Shown here: piece by piece, positions 26,001 to 34,703 of the stretch
How the letters are laid out: each line of letters starts with the position of its first letter
Numbering within the stretch: position 1 is the first letter of the stretch
Assembly (NCBI RefSeq): GCF_001418335.1
Contig: NZ_LIPP01000036.1
Coordinates: 62,001-126,000, forward strand
Length of the DNA stretch: 64,000 nt
Origin: Streptomyces aurantiacus
Lineage (GTDB): Bacteria > Actinomycetota > Actinomycetes > Streptomycetales > Streptomycetaceae
Direction of reading: 5' to 3'
The notes under the pieces: model-generated
Seen by the model: the letters and a program-made list of their open reading frames with translations, nothing else
Databases searched by the model: none
What the model was told of the DNA's origin: nothing
Program-made: the position numbers and the translations under genes

Positions 26001-27137
26001 ATGAGAAGACTTTTCGCGGTCGCCGCTGCGGCGACCGCGGCAATCCTCGGGGTGATCGGCACGCCGGCCGTGGCAGCCGCGGCCCCCGCCTCGACCCCGG
26101 CGACCGGCCCCGCCTCGGCCACCGCGTCCACCGACCTCCGGGTGATGCCGATGGGCGACTCGATCACCTGGGGCGCGGGCAGCAGCAACGGCACCGGCTA
26201 CCGGCTCCCGCTGCGCAACGAACTCACCGCCGCCGGGTACACCGTGGACTTCGTCGGCAGCCTGCAGAACGGCAGCATAGCGGACCCCGACAACGAGGGC
26301 CACAGCGGCTGGCGCATCGACCAGATCTCCGGCATCGCCGACTCGGTCCTGAGCACCTACCGGCCCAACGTGGTGACCCTGATGATCGGCACCAACGACC
26401 TGAACCAGAACTACCAGGTGGCGACCGCCCCGGACCGGCTGCACGCCCTGGTCGACCGGATCACCGCCGACCTGCCGGGCGTCACCGTGCTGCTCGCCTC
26501 CCTGGTCGTGTCGACCCACCCGGTCGAGGAACCCCTCCGGCCGGCGTTCAACCGGCAGGTGCCCGCGATCGTCGAGGCCGCGCAGGCGGAGGGTAAGCAC
26601 GTCGGGTACGTCGACATGGGGACGCTGACCACCGCTGACCTCGCGGATTCGCTGCACCCCAACGACAGCGGCCACCAGAAGATGGCGGACGCCTTCAACG
26701 CCGGGATCCGGGCCGCCGACGAGGCGGGCTGGATCGAGGCGCCGGGCCCCAGCGGCGTGGTGCGCTCCGGTATCGCGGGCAAGTGCCTGAACGACGACCA
26801 CGCCGGGACCGCCAACGGCACAGCCGTCCAGTCGCGCGGCTGCAACGGCACCAACGCCCAGTGGTGGACCCTGCGCACCGACGGCACCCTGCGCATCTAC
26901 GGCAAGTGCATGGACGCCGCGAACGGCGGCACGGCCGACGGCACCCTGATACAGCTCTACGACTGCAACGGCACCGGGGCCCAGGTCTGGGAACCGTACA
27001 ACGGCGGCTACCGCAACCCGCAGTCCGGCCGCTGCCTGGACGTCCCCAACTCGTCCACGACGGACAACACCCAACTGCAGCTGTGGAACTGCAACGGCAC
27101 CGACGCGCAGAAGTGGACGACACTGCGACCGGTGTGA
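26001..27137 (+). CDS. secreted SGNH esterase (CE3-like) with ricin-type CBM13
   Basis: ATG 26001 (MRRLFAVAAAATAA) gives 378 residues and a clear signal peptide. The catalytic domain has block I MGDSITWGAGS, the oxyanion residues and block III GTNDLNQNY, and block V DSLHPNDSGH with the Asp-His pair, as in acetylxylan-esterase-like SGNH hydrolases. After about residue 250 comes a beta-trefoil CBM13 with repeated Q-x-W-like units (AQWWTL, AQVWEP, AQKWTT) and RCLDV/KCMDA repeats. It should deacetylate or de-esterify plant-type polysaccharides outside the cell. It is likely co-transcribed with the glycosidase upstream. Confidence 0.9.
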   Translation: MRRLFAVAAAATAAILGVIGTPAVAAAAPASTPATGPASATASTDLRVMPMGDSITWGAGSSNGTGYRLPLRNELTAAGYTVDFVGSLQNGSIADPDNEGHSGWRIDQISGIADSVLSTYRPNVVTLMIGTNDLNQNYQVATAPDRLHALVDRITADLPGVTVLLASLVVSTHPVEEPLRPAFNRQVPAIVEAAQAEGKHVGYVDMGTLTTADLADSLHPNDSGHQKMADAFNAGIRAADEAGWIEAPGPSGVVRSGIAGKCLNDDHAGTANGTAVQSRGCNGTNAQWWTLRTDGTLRIYGKCMDAANGGTADGTLIQLYDCNGTGAQVWEPYNGGYRNPQSGRCLDVPNSSTTDNTQLQLWNCNGTDAQKWTTLRPV

Positions 27138-27334
27138 CCCCACCACAGCGGACACACCAGCCCTCATCCACACCTGTGGTCCCGGATGCGCGTCCCGCTG
27201 CTGCGGATATCGGCGACCTGGCCCTGGAGACATGACCACCGCGCCTGGACTCCGTCATGCCCACGCCCAACCGACGAAAACGCCCCGCCCGCTCGGCACT
27301 TGGCGATCAGCGATGTCTCATCGCTCAACTGCGG

Positions 27335-29992
27335 TCAGTCCGGCAGCAGCCCGTTGTCCGCCAGCCAGTTGTGCAAGGAGTAATAGAGTTCGGGCTCGTC
27401 GGCGGCCTTCGCGAGTTTGAGTGCGCGGCGCGCGGTTCGCCTGGCTTCCTTGCCGCGTCCGGACCGCTGAAGAACCTGGGCGAGGGCGGCCGCGGCGGAG
27501 GTCCGGTCGCCGAGGTCGCCTGTCGTGACGGCCATCTGTTCCGACCTGGTGGAAGCGGCTATCGCCTCGTCCGAGCGCCCCAGGGCGAGGAGGGCAAGTG
27601 CCAGTACGTCCAGTGCCTGACGGGTTGACGGCAGATCCTGCTCCGCTTCGAACACCGCAGCGGCCCGCTCGGCCGTCCGCACCGCATTCTCCGGATGCCC
27701 GGCGGCGGTGTGCACGGCAGACAGGTCGAGGAGCGCGCCCCCGACGTCCTTCTGCCGGTTCAGGCCCTCGTATATCCGCACGGCATCGAGGTAATGGCTG
27801 ATCGCCTCGGCAGGGAAGCCGGCATGGTGGCGCAGTGCTGCAAAGCGTCGCAGAGCCGTCGCCTCGCTGCCGGGGGCATCCATGTACCGCCAGGTCGTGC
27901 GGCAGATGTGAAAGGCCCGCTCTGCGTGCCCACTGTCGTAGCGGAATCCCTTTCGCGGAGTGAGCAGGGCGTCCGCGACGCCGAGGGCGGTGGCGGTGAG
28001 TTGTCTGCAGGCGTCCTGCCACGGCGGCGCATGAGTGTCGGCGGACCGAGTGAGCAGCTCCAGAGCCTCTTCGAGTGCTGTGAGGCAAGCACCGATGGAT
28101 CGCGGTGCGATCTTTCTTCTGGCTTCGAGCACATGGCAGACGACCTGCAGCCGGTCGTCTCCGAGACGGTGCGCAAGACGCGATGCGGCTGTCAGGGCCT
28201 CGGACTCCAGCCTGGTGTCCAGGCCTGTCATCGACGCCAGGTGGTAGATCTGGTGGAACAAGGGCACCGCAGCGTGTCGGCCCTCGTCGCGCAACCTGGA
28301 GCAGCTCTTGCGCGCTGTGTCGAACAGGGTGTTGAGCTGTGTGCGTGCCGCGCGCGGATCGTCGGCCAAGGACGAGAGGAACTGCTCCCGGTCGAAGTCC
28401 AGCAGGCGCTCGGCCTCGGCACCTCCGTTGCTGTAAGCACCCAGGGTCCAGCTCAGACCGGCCAGGGCCCAGACGGTGTGGTCCCTCTCGTCGCCGGGTG
28501 TCGTCAAGGCGGCGATTTTCTGGGACGTGTCGACGAGTTCCGCCGTCTGGCCTCTGAAGCGGTGCAGTCGGACGAAGGCTTCGAGTATCCGCAGCGCCGC
28601 GTCGGCATCGTCGAATGTCACTCCCATCGCGACGGCGGCCTGGAGATTGGGCTGCTCCTGGTCGAACCACGCCAGGGCGCTCTGCACGGCCTCGGAGTCC
28701 GCGGGCGCGTCGCGGCGTGCGGTGCGCAGAACTTCCCCGGTTCCTGCTGCCTTTATCGAGTAGTGGTCCAACAGGCGGGCAGCAGGCGCCTTTTGGTCGT
28801 CGAGGCACGCCGTCGAGAGCTCGATGGCGTAATCACGGATGAGGTCGTGCTGACGCCAAGCACCCGCGCCGACGTGCTCGATCATGTGGGCGCGGGACAA
28901 CTCGTGCAGAAGGGGACGGGAGGATCGGGGATCTTTGCCCAGGAGCTGCGCGGCGGTCGCAATGCCGAAGTGCGGGCCGGGGTTGACCGGCAGGATGCGG
29001 AAGAGACGTGCCTGTTCCGGACTCAGGCGCTGGTACGAAAGCTCGAAGGCAGCGCGTACGGCACGCTCCCCGTCGTCGAGCAGGTCGAGCCTGCTGCGGG
29101 CGTGAGCGAGATCGTCGGCCAGTTCATCCGGTGTCAGAGAGGGGGAGCGGGCCAGGAGAGCGGTCACGATGTGCAGGGCCAACGGCAGGTTTTCACACAG
29201 CTCGCACAGCCGCAGGGTGCCGGCCTCGTCGTCACGGACACGGCCGTCCCATGCGGAGAGCTGTTCGAACTGGCGCCGGATGAGAGCTACCGCGTCAGCG
29301 CGTGCGAGTGTCCCGAGGTCCAGGGTGCGTGAGCCGCGTACGGTCAGGGTGTGTCGCGAGGTGACCACGACACGGTGTCTTCGGGACCGCGGCAGCAGAT
29401 CGGCGATCTGGTCGGTCGTGGAAGCGTTGTCCAGGACGAGGAGGACCGCACGTTCCCGCGCGGCGAGGTCTTCCAGGAGCCGGTGGTACTCCAGTGCGTG
29501 CTGCTGCGCCGGCGCGGTATGGACCGTGCCGTCCCGCCCCAGGGTGTGGAGCAGAGGACCGTACGCCTGGCGGGGCAGGATGCGCTGGTCGGGCTGGGGT
29601 GCGTAGCCATTGAGATCCACGAAGAGGGCGCCCCCGGGAAACCAGCCGCGTGAGACCGCCTCCATGGCGCACACCCGGACGAGGGCCGTCTTCCCGATGC
29701 CGGCCAGACCTGCCACCGCTGACACGACCACCATGCCGGACGCCTCATGCGCGGGGTCCAAAATGCCCAGGACGGAGCCCACTTCGCCCTCCCGCCCGAC
29801 GAAGACCTCGGCGACCGCTTCGGCCCTGGGAAGGACCCGCTCCACGACGACGACCGCGTCGTTCGCGGGCAGGTGATGATGCACCTCGGTGTACTGCAGG
29901 TCACCGCCGGCCTGAACAACCCGGGCACCCGTGGACGCGGAGGCGGACTGGCGGACCTGATGCGGCAGGTTCCTGCGGTCGGGCGACGGCAA
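27335..29992 (-). CDS. NB-ARC (STAND) ATPase with C-terminal TPR repeats, AfsR-like without SARP domain
   Basis: 885 residues. Residues 1-60 form a short lead with GGDLQYTEVHHHL, a segment echoed at the end of the upstream small protein. The NB-ARC ATPase follows, with Walker A AGLAGIGKTALV (Lys about 101), Walker B VLLVLDNAS, an Arg-containing VVTSRHTL sensor and LPLALHIVTALLA. A winged helix and then about ten TPR-type helical pairs fill 420-885. There is no DNA-binding domain at the N-terminus, so it may be a signal-transducing or conflict-type STAND protein rather than a classical activator. It is 11 nt downstream of the partner gene at 30004-30345 and probably co-transcribed. Confidence 0.85.
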   Translation of the reverse strand: MPSPDRRNLPHQVRQSASASTGARVVQAGGDLQYTEVHHHLPANDAVVVVERVLPRAEAVAEVFVGREGEVGSVLGILDPAHEASGMVVVSAVAGLAGIGKTALVRVCAMEAVSRGWFPGGALFVDLNGYAPQPDQRILPRQAYGPLLHTLGRDGTVHTAPAQQHALEYHRLLEDLAARERAVLLVLDNASTTDQIADLLPRSRRHRVVVTSRHTLTVRGSRTLDLGTLARADAVALIRRQFEQLSAWDGRVRDDEAGTLRLCELCENLPLALHIVTALLARSPSLTPDELADDLAHARSRLDLLDDGERAVRAAFELSYQRLSPEQARLFRILPVNPGPHFGIATAAQLLGKDPRSSRPLLHELSRAHMIEHVGAGAWRQHDLIRDYAIELSTACLDDQKAPAARLLDHYSIKAAGTGEVLRTARRDAPADSEAVQSALAWFDQEQPNLQAAVAMGVTFDDADAALRILEAFVRLHRFRGQTAELVDTSQKIAALTTPGDERDHTVWALAGLSWTLGAYSNGGAEAERLLDFDREQFLSSLADDPRAARTQLNTLFDTARKSCSRLRDEGRHAAVPLFHQIYHLASMTGLDTRLESEALTAASRLAHRLGDDRLQVVCHVLEARRKIAPRSIGACLTALEEALELLTRSADTHAPPWQDACRQLTATALGVADALLTPRKGFRYDSGHAERAFHICRTTWRYMDAPGSEATALRRFAALRHHAGFPAEAISHYLDAVRIYEGLNRQKDVGGALLDLSAVHTAAGHPENAVRTAERAAAVFEAEQDLPSTRQALDVLALALLALGRSDEAIAASTRSEQMAVTTGDLGDRTSAAAALAQVLQRSGRGKEARRTARRALKLAKAADEPELYYSLHNWLADNGLLPD

Positions 29993-30003
29993 CGGCAGCC
30001 CCG

Positions 30004-30345
30004 TCAGTTTTCGGTGACGTGCAGGTCACCGGCTGACTGGTGGACGCGGCCGCCATCCGTCGCCCGGACGCTCATCCGTACCGAACCGACACGTGGTGCG
30101 GCGGGCGACGGGGCCCGCAGCCGCATCTGCCACAGCTGGGTCAGCGCTGCCGCAGCGAGCTCCCCGTCGGCGCCCCGGAGCACCGTACGAAGGCCGGACG
30201 ACTCTCCCTCCACCGCCTCGGCCTGCTCCGGGTGTACCCGGCGCCACAGGGCGATGACGGCACCACGGGTCTGCTGCCAGGCGTCCGCACCCATGGCGGC
30301 GACCATCGCTGCTCCCGCAAGTTGTGCGACCACACTCGGATCCAT
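30004..30345 (-). CDS. small partner protein of the NB-ARC ATPase
   Basis: ATG 30345 (MDPSVVAQLAGAAM) gives 113 residues. The N-terminus is a hydrophobic helix (VAQLAGAAMVAAMGADAW) that could be membrane-associated or pack against the partner, then a basic helix and a short C-terminal beta segment SAGDLHVTEN. This last piece resembles the N-terminal GGDLQYTEV of the ATPase it precedes. No enzymatic motif is seen. Small proteins of this type commonly precede NB-ARC genes in Streptomyces; their role is unknown. Confidence 0.7.
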   Translation of the reverse strand: MDPSVVAQLAGAAMVAAMGADAWQQTRGAVIALWRRVHPEQAEAVEGESSGLRTVLRGADGELAAAALTQLWQMRLRAPSPAAPRVGSVRMSVRATDGGRVHQSAGDLHVTEN

Positions 30346-30543
30346 CCCACGCCCCCGTGTTGTCCCAAGTCGGTGTCTCTCTACAGAATACGGAGAACCT
30401 GAGGTATGTGGAGGTCCGATTCGCCTGTTTTCGAAGGCGAGTTGCCGGACAATGGCCGTCCTGCGGAAGCCGCGCCGAGGCATCGGTCACCCCGCCGCCA
30501 CGATGGCGGCAGGGGCGAGGTCATTCCGAAGTGCTGGTATCCG

Positions 30544-30925
30544 TCACGTAGTTCCCGCCCCGCCCGCCAGCCGGGCCGGGGCCGGTACGACCTGTAGGAA
30601 TTTCCGCCGTTCGGCGTCGTCGGTTTCCTCGGTGATGTGGCCGAGGAAGACGAGCCGTCGGGTGAGCGGGATCGCGCTCATGCCGTGTTTGCCGAGTGCG
30701 TCCCATTCGCTTTGCGTCAGTGTGGTGGAGACGATGGGGAGGATCCCGGGTGTGTGCGCCGATGACCTTGGACCGTGCACGGTCATGCGCCGCGGAGCGC
30801 AGCAGTTGGGGGAGCCGGCCGAACTCGCGGCGGATGACGCGGTGGATCAGCACCATCTCGTGGGTGTCGACGCCGGATCCGGAAGGGTTCACGGGGCCCG
30901 GTCCGGAAGGGTTCACGGGGCTCAC
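30544..30925 (-). pseudogene. hemerythrin-domain protein, internally deleted and frameshifted
   Basis: GTG 30925 has GAGGAG six bases upstream, so the 5' end is intact. The first part (VDTHEMVLIHRVIRREFGRL) matches the start of actinobacterial hemerythrin-domain proteins, with the first metal-binding His. The end (STTLTQSEWDALGKHGMSAI then FLGHITEETDDAERRKFL) matches their C-terminus but is in another frame, and the middle with the other metal ligands is missing. Two tandem copies of a VNPSG-type repeat occur near the start. It cannot bind a di-iron centre as it stands. Confidence 0.65.
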
Positions 30926-30969
30926 CGTGACTCCTCGATCGCCGCTGCGGCCTCGATCGCCGCGGCGGC

Positions 30970-31084
30970 CTACGTCGCCCAGCCCGAGCAGATCGCCGAC
31001 GCGATCGTCTACCTGGCCACCGACGAGGCCGGCTGCATCACCGGCACGCTCCTCAACGTCGACGGCGGCCGCACCGCTGTCTGA
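30970..31084 (+). pseudogene. SDR oxidoreductase C-terminal fragment
   Basis: The last 37 or so codons (QPEQIADAIVYLATDEAG then ITGTLLNVDGGRTAV and stop) are a typical short-chain dehydrogenase C-terminus. No Rossmann fold or YxxxK precedes it, so the 5' part is lost. It abuts the hemerythrin remnant divergently, marking a deletion junction. Confidence 0.7.
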
Positions 31085-31105
31085 CCGCTTCCAGCGCGTT
31101 GGCGT

Positions 31106-31957
31106 TCAGATTTTGCGGCCGACGCCGCAGAGCACCGCGACGTCGGTGGTGTGCCACGGGTTCGGCTCGGGCCGCCATTGCGAGGTGGGCACCACACCGG
31201 GCTCGACGAGGGTCAGACCGCTGAAGTAGGCGCCGATCTGTTCTGGGCTGCGGTTGGTGTAGGGGTGAGAGCCGCCGCTGTTCTCGTTGTACTGACGGAC
31301 AGCCTCGTTCCGTTCCACGTTGGTGGTCGTGCCGTCGTTGACCACGAGAAAGCTGCCGGAGGGCAGAGCGTCGAGCAGGCGCTTCAGTGTCTCCAGCGCC
31401 TCGTCGTAGTCAGGGACGTTGCCCAGAATCCCCAGCATCATGAGTCCGATGGGACGGCTGAAGTCCAGTGTCCTGGCGGCGCCCGTCAGGATCCGGTCCG
31501 AGTCTCGTACGTCGGCGTCGATGTAGGCGCAGGCTCCCTCGGGGTGGCTGGTCAGCAGGGCCTGGGCGTGCCGCAGCACCAGGGGATCATTATCGACGTA
31601 GACGATCCGCGACTCCGGTGCCACCCGCTGGGCGATTTCGTGAGTGTTGTCGGCGGTCGGCAGGCCCGTGCCGATGTCGAGGAACTGGCGGACGCCCTCC
31701 TCGCCCGCAAGGCAGCGGACAGCACGTGCCAGAAACGCGCGGGTGTGACGGGCGTCGTCGACGATGCCCGGGAACACCTCCCTCACTTGGTCCCCGGCTG
31801 TGCGGTCGACCTCGTAGTTGTCCTTGCCTCCAACCCAGTAGTTCCATATCCGTGCCGAATGCGGCATTGACGTATCGATCTCGGTCAGGTGCTGTGCCGG
31901 GTCGCCGTCTTTCACGGAGAACGCCCTCTCGTCGTGCGTCCGGTAGTTCTTGCCCAA
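31106..31957 (-). CDS. SAM-dependent methyltransferase, DUF574 (PF04672) family
   Basis: 283 residues. IDTSMPHSARIWNYWVGGKD near residue 28 is the signature opening of this actinobacterial family. The SAM-binding loop FLDIGTGLPTADN follows near 92, then VYVDNDPLVL, DADVRD, and LMMLGILGNVPD. The C-terminal part has RSPEQIGAYFSGLTLVEPGVV and ends WHTTDVAVLCGVG. The family is abundant in Streptomyces; the methyl acceptor is generally unknown and some members sit in regulator or biosynthetic loci. An alternative start could be the Met at residue 31. It is a monocistronic gene here. Confidence 0.88.
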   Translation of the reverse strand: MGKNYRTHDERAFSVKDGDPAQHLTEIDTSMPHSARIWNYWVGGKDNYEVDRTAGDQVREVFPGIVDDARHTRAFLARAVRCLAGEEGVRQFLDIGTGLPTADNTHEIAQRVAPESRIVYVDNDPLVLRHAQALLTSHPEGACAYIDADVRDSDRILTGAARTLDFSRPIGLMMLGILGNVPDYDEALETLKRLLDALPSGSFLVVNDGTTTNVERNEAVRQYNENSGGSHPYTNRSPEQIGAYFSGLTLVEPGVVPTSQWRPEPNPWHTTDVAVLCGVGRKI

Positions 31958-32199
31958 CTTACTGTCAACAGGCGCTGTTTCTAAGGGAGTTCATGTCCCG
32001 ATGTGTATGGGGCCGTGTTTCGCAGACCGCCCGCGCGGAGGGCCACCGTCGGCGAGGTCCACGACCTCGCGCCGTCGAGGAGTACTCGGCCCACCACACT
32101 CAGCGCGAGCACCCACGGGTTCATGCGGTCCGCTACCGCGACGCCCTCGCACCCGCCGTGTGATCACGGTCCCTCGAACCGGGCCGCACCCGGCGTGGT

Positions 32200-32448
32200 T
32201 CAGCGCTGGTCGCTCTCCGGCGGGTTGCCGCGGGCCTGCATGTCACGCAGTGCCTCGTCGGCAAGGGTGATCTCCGAGTACCACTGCCGGTGCACCTTGT
32301 ACGTACGGTCGAGTTCGACCATGTGGTACAGCCCGGTCGGCTTGCCGAACCAGAAGTCGCGCAGGAGGCGCTGGACCCTGCCGCGGCCCACGATCAGGAT
32401 CGCGCGGTCGGTGACGACGACTGTCGCCGCCGGCCGGCCCCGCCTCAC
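32200..32448 (-). CDS. small conserved hypothetical protein
   Basis: 82 residues. The sequence has two blocks: a strand-rich start (TVVVTDRAILIVGRGRVQRLL) and a conserved-looking end (HRQWYSEITLADEALRDMQA). I recall similar small proteins in Streptomyces but no function. The Met at 32448 may not be the true start. It is divergent from the sugar operon and about 130 nt from it. Confidence 0.5.
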   Translation of the reverse strand: MRRGRPAATVVVTDRAILIVGRGRVQRLLRDFWFGKPTGLYHMVELDRTYKVHRQWYSEITLADEALRDMQARGNPPESDQR

Positions 32449-32574
32449 CGAGCGATCGTTCGACCACCGTCGCTCACCAGGCCGTGCTCATGAGAGCAAA
32501 AAAATCTGCATGTGTTGCCGTGAAGTTAATTCTGGATCTACTGTCCGTCGCCAGGACCACTTCAGGAGGCCCAT

Positions 32575-33570
32575 ATGCGTACCAAGCGCATCTTCGGGAT
32601 CTTTATCACGGCATCCACTCTTGTATCGCTCACCGCGTGCTCCGTCTCGACCACCCCGGGCGGCTCGGACAGCGGCGGCAAGAAGGCGGCCTCGGACGGC
32701 CTGTCCATCGGCTTCAGCCAGGCGACCCAGCAGTCGCCGTTCTACGTGCAGCTCCGCACCGGTGCCGAGCAGGCCGCCAAGAAGGCCGGTGCCAAGCTCA
32801 ACTTCGCCGACGCGGGCGACGACGTGACGAAGCAGAACAACGACATCCAGGACCTCATCACCCGCGGTGTCGACGTGCTGCTGGTCAACCCCGTCGACCC
32901 CAAGGGCGTCAAGGCAGGCCTGGCCGCCGCCGACGCGGCGGGGATCCCCGTCGTCACCGTCGACCGTCCGGTGCCCTCCGGAGCCGTCGCCCATGTCGGA
33001 CGCGACAACAAGGAGATGGGCCGCCTCGTGGGCGCCGAGGTCGTCAAGGCCCTGGGCGCCAAGGGCGGCAAGATCATCGAGATCAAGGGGGACGCGGGCG
33101 GCGCCGTCGCCCGCGACCGCAGCGCCGGGTTCCACGAGGCCGTGGCCGCCAACAGCAAGATCAAGATCGTGGCGGGACCCTACTGCGACTACATCCGCGC
33201 CAAGGCCGTCACCGCCATGCAGGACCTCATCCAGACCAACCCCGACGTCAAGGCCGTCTACGCGCACAACGACGACATGGCCCTCGGCGCGCTCCAGGTG
33301 CTCAAGGAGAACAACCGCACCGACGTCAAGGTCGCCGGTGTCGACGGACTGATGGAGGCCGTGAAGTCCATCGCCGCCGACGGCCCCTACATCGCGACCG
33401 CGCTCAACGACCCGATCTCCCTCGGCGCCACCGCCGTACAGACCGCGCTGGACGCCCAGGCGGGCAAGAAGGTCTCCGCCGAGGTCGACGCCGGAACCGG
33501 TCTGATCGACACCGGCAACGCCGCCACGTACAGCGGGTCCACCACGTTCGCCCTCGCGGGCAAGAAGTAG
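32575..33570 (+). CDS. sugar ABC transporter substrate-binding lipoprotein, RbsB-like
   Basis: ATG 32575 follows AGGAGGCC. 331 residues with a lipoprotein signal: KRIFGIFITASTLVSLTAC, the lipobox Cys near residue 22. The Peripla_BP_4 fold shows ITRGVDVLLVNPVDP, IPVVTVDRPVPSG, GNK-type AHVGRDNKEMGR, and VYAHNDDMALGALQVL. It captures a monosaccharide or polyol outside the membrane for the importer encoded at 37197-39883. As first gene of the operon it would be the most strongly expressed. Binding partner is not determinable from sequence. Confidence 0.92.
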   Translation: MRTKRIFGIFITASTLVSLTACSVSTTPGGSDSGGKKAASDGLSIGFSQATQQSPFYVQLRTGAEQAAKKAGAKLNFADAGDDVTKQNNDIQDLITRGVDVLLVNPVDPKGVKAGLAAADAAGIPVVTVDRPVPSGAVAHVGRDNKEMGRLVGAEVVKALGAKGGKIIEIKGDAGGAVARDRSAGFHEAVAANSKIKIVAGPYCDYIRAKAVTAMQDLIQTNPDVKAVYAHNDDMALGALQVLKENNRTDVKVAGVDGLMEAVKSIAADGPYIATALNDPISLGATAVQTALDAQAGKKVSAEVDAGTGLIDTGNAATYSGSTTFALAGKK

Positions 33571-33641
33571 CCCCGAGCAGCCCGCCGCACGCCGCAGGCC
33601 GGAAACCGGCCTCGCCCCCACCCCGAGAGAGCGATACGAAC

Positions 33642-34703
33642 ATGCCGCACACCATGCGAGCCGCCCTGCTGCACGCCCCGGGCGACATCCGCGTCGAGGA
33701 GGTGCCCGTACCGGTGCCCGCGCCCCGGGAGGCGCTCGTCCGGGTCGCCGCATGCGGGGTCTGCGGCTCCGACATACCCAGGATGCTGCGCCCCGGAGGG
33801 GCTTACCACCTCCCGCTGATCTGTGGCCACGAGTTCTCCGGGTACGTGGTGGCGCTCGGCGCGGAGCTCGCGGCGGCCGGCACGGTCAAGGAGGGCGACC
33901 TCGTGGCCGTCCCGCCGCTGATTCCCTGCCGCCGCTGCGCCCCCTGCACCCAGGGACACTTCAGCCTCTGCGAGGACTACGACTACTTCGGCAGTCGGCG
34001 GGCCGGCGCCTACGCCGAGTACGTGACGGTTCCCGAGGGCAATCTGATGGTGCTGCCCGCCGACCTCGACCCGCGCGCCGCCGCGATGCTCGATCCGGCC
34101 GCCATCGCCCTGCACGCCATCTGGCGCACCAAGCTGCGGGCCGGCCACCGGGTCGCCGTCGTCGGCGCGGGACCCATCGGCCTGTTCGCCGTCCAGTGGG
34201 CCCTGCTCAGCGGCGCGCACGAGGTGCTCTCCATCGACGTCAGCGAGGAGAAGGCCGCGATGGCCATGGAGGCCGGCGCCACCCACACCGCCACCACCGC
34301 CGAGCGGGCCACCGAACTCGCCGGCCAGGGCTACGACGTCGTCATCGAGTCCGCCGGTGTGCCGGCCACGGCCGACCAGGCGGTCTCCCTCACCGCCCGG
34401 CACGGGCAGGCCGTCTTCATCGGCATCCCGCACGATCCCGTCGTCCTGCCCAAGGCCACCTTCAGCAACTTCCTGCGCCGCGAGGTCACCCTGCACGGCG
34501 CCTGGAACTCCTTCTCCGCACCGTTTCCCGGCGACGAGTGGCGCACCGCTGCCCGCGCCATGGGTGACGGCAGCCTCCGCTGGAAGTTCATGATCACTCA
34601 CGAGCTGGGTCTCGACGACGTCTCCGCCACCCTGCACCAACTCGGCGAGCGGTCCATCTTCAGTTCCAAGGTTCTCTTCCTGCCGAACGGAGACCGTCCA
34701 TGA
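33642..34703 (+). CDS. zinc-dependent medium-chain dehydrogenase (galactitol-phosphate/sorbitol dehydrogenase-like)
   Basis: ATG 33642 (MPHTMRAALL) gives 353 residues. CGVCGSDIPRM near residue 37 holds the first zinc ligand and GHEFSG the next; a structural zinc lobe follows with four Cys between about 90 and 108 (IPCRRCAPCTQGHFSLCED). The Rossmann motif VVGAGPIGLFAVQ binds NAD(P), and SIDVSEEKAA ends its second strand. The best family resemblance is to GatD-like enzymes that oxidise sugar alcohols or their phosphates to ketoses. It overlaps the kinase gene by 4 nt (ATGA), so oxidation and phosphorylation are coupled steps. Confidence 0.9.
   Translation: MPHTMRAALLHAPGDIRVEEVPVPVPAPREALVRVAACGVCGSDIPRMLRPGGAYHLPLICGHEFSGYVVALGAELAAAGTVKEGDLVAVPPLIPCRRCAPCTQGHFSLCEDYDYFGSRRAGAYAEYVTVPEGNLMVLPADLDPRAAAMLDPAAIALHAIWRTKLRAGHRVAVVGAGPIGLFAVQWALLSGAHEVLSIDVSEEKAAMAMEAGATHTATTAERATELAGQGYDVVIESAGVPATADQAVSLTARHGQAVFIGIPHDPVVLPKATFSNFLRREVTLHGAWNSFSAPFPGDEWRTAARAMGDGSLRWKFMITHELGLDDVSATLHQLGERSIFSSKVLFLPNGDRP

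Noticed and set aside
23319..27239. very long minus-strand open frame (about 1300 codons)
   Set aside because: It is antisense to two clear secreted enzymes; Val/Gly/Arg-rich composition is the usual mirror of GC3-rich coding sequence.
32484..33641. upstream extension of the dehydrogenase frame across the binding-protein gene
   Set aside because: Shadow of the RbsB-like gene; ATG 33642 begins the real dehydrogenase.
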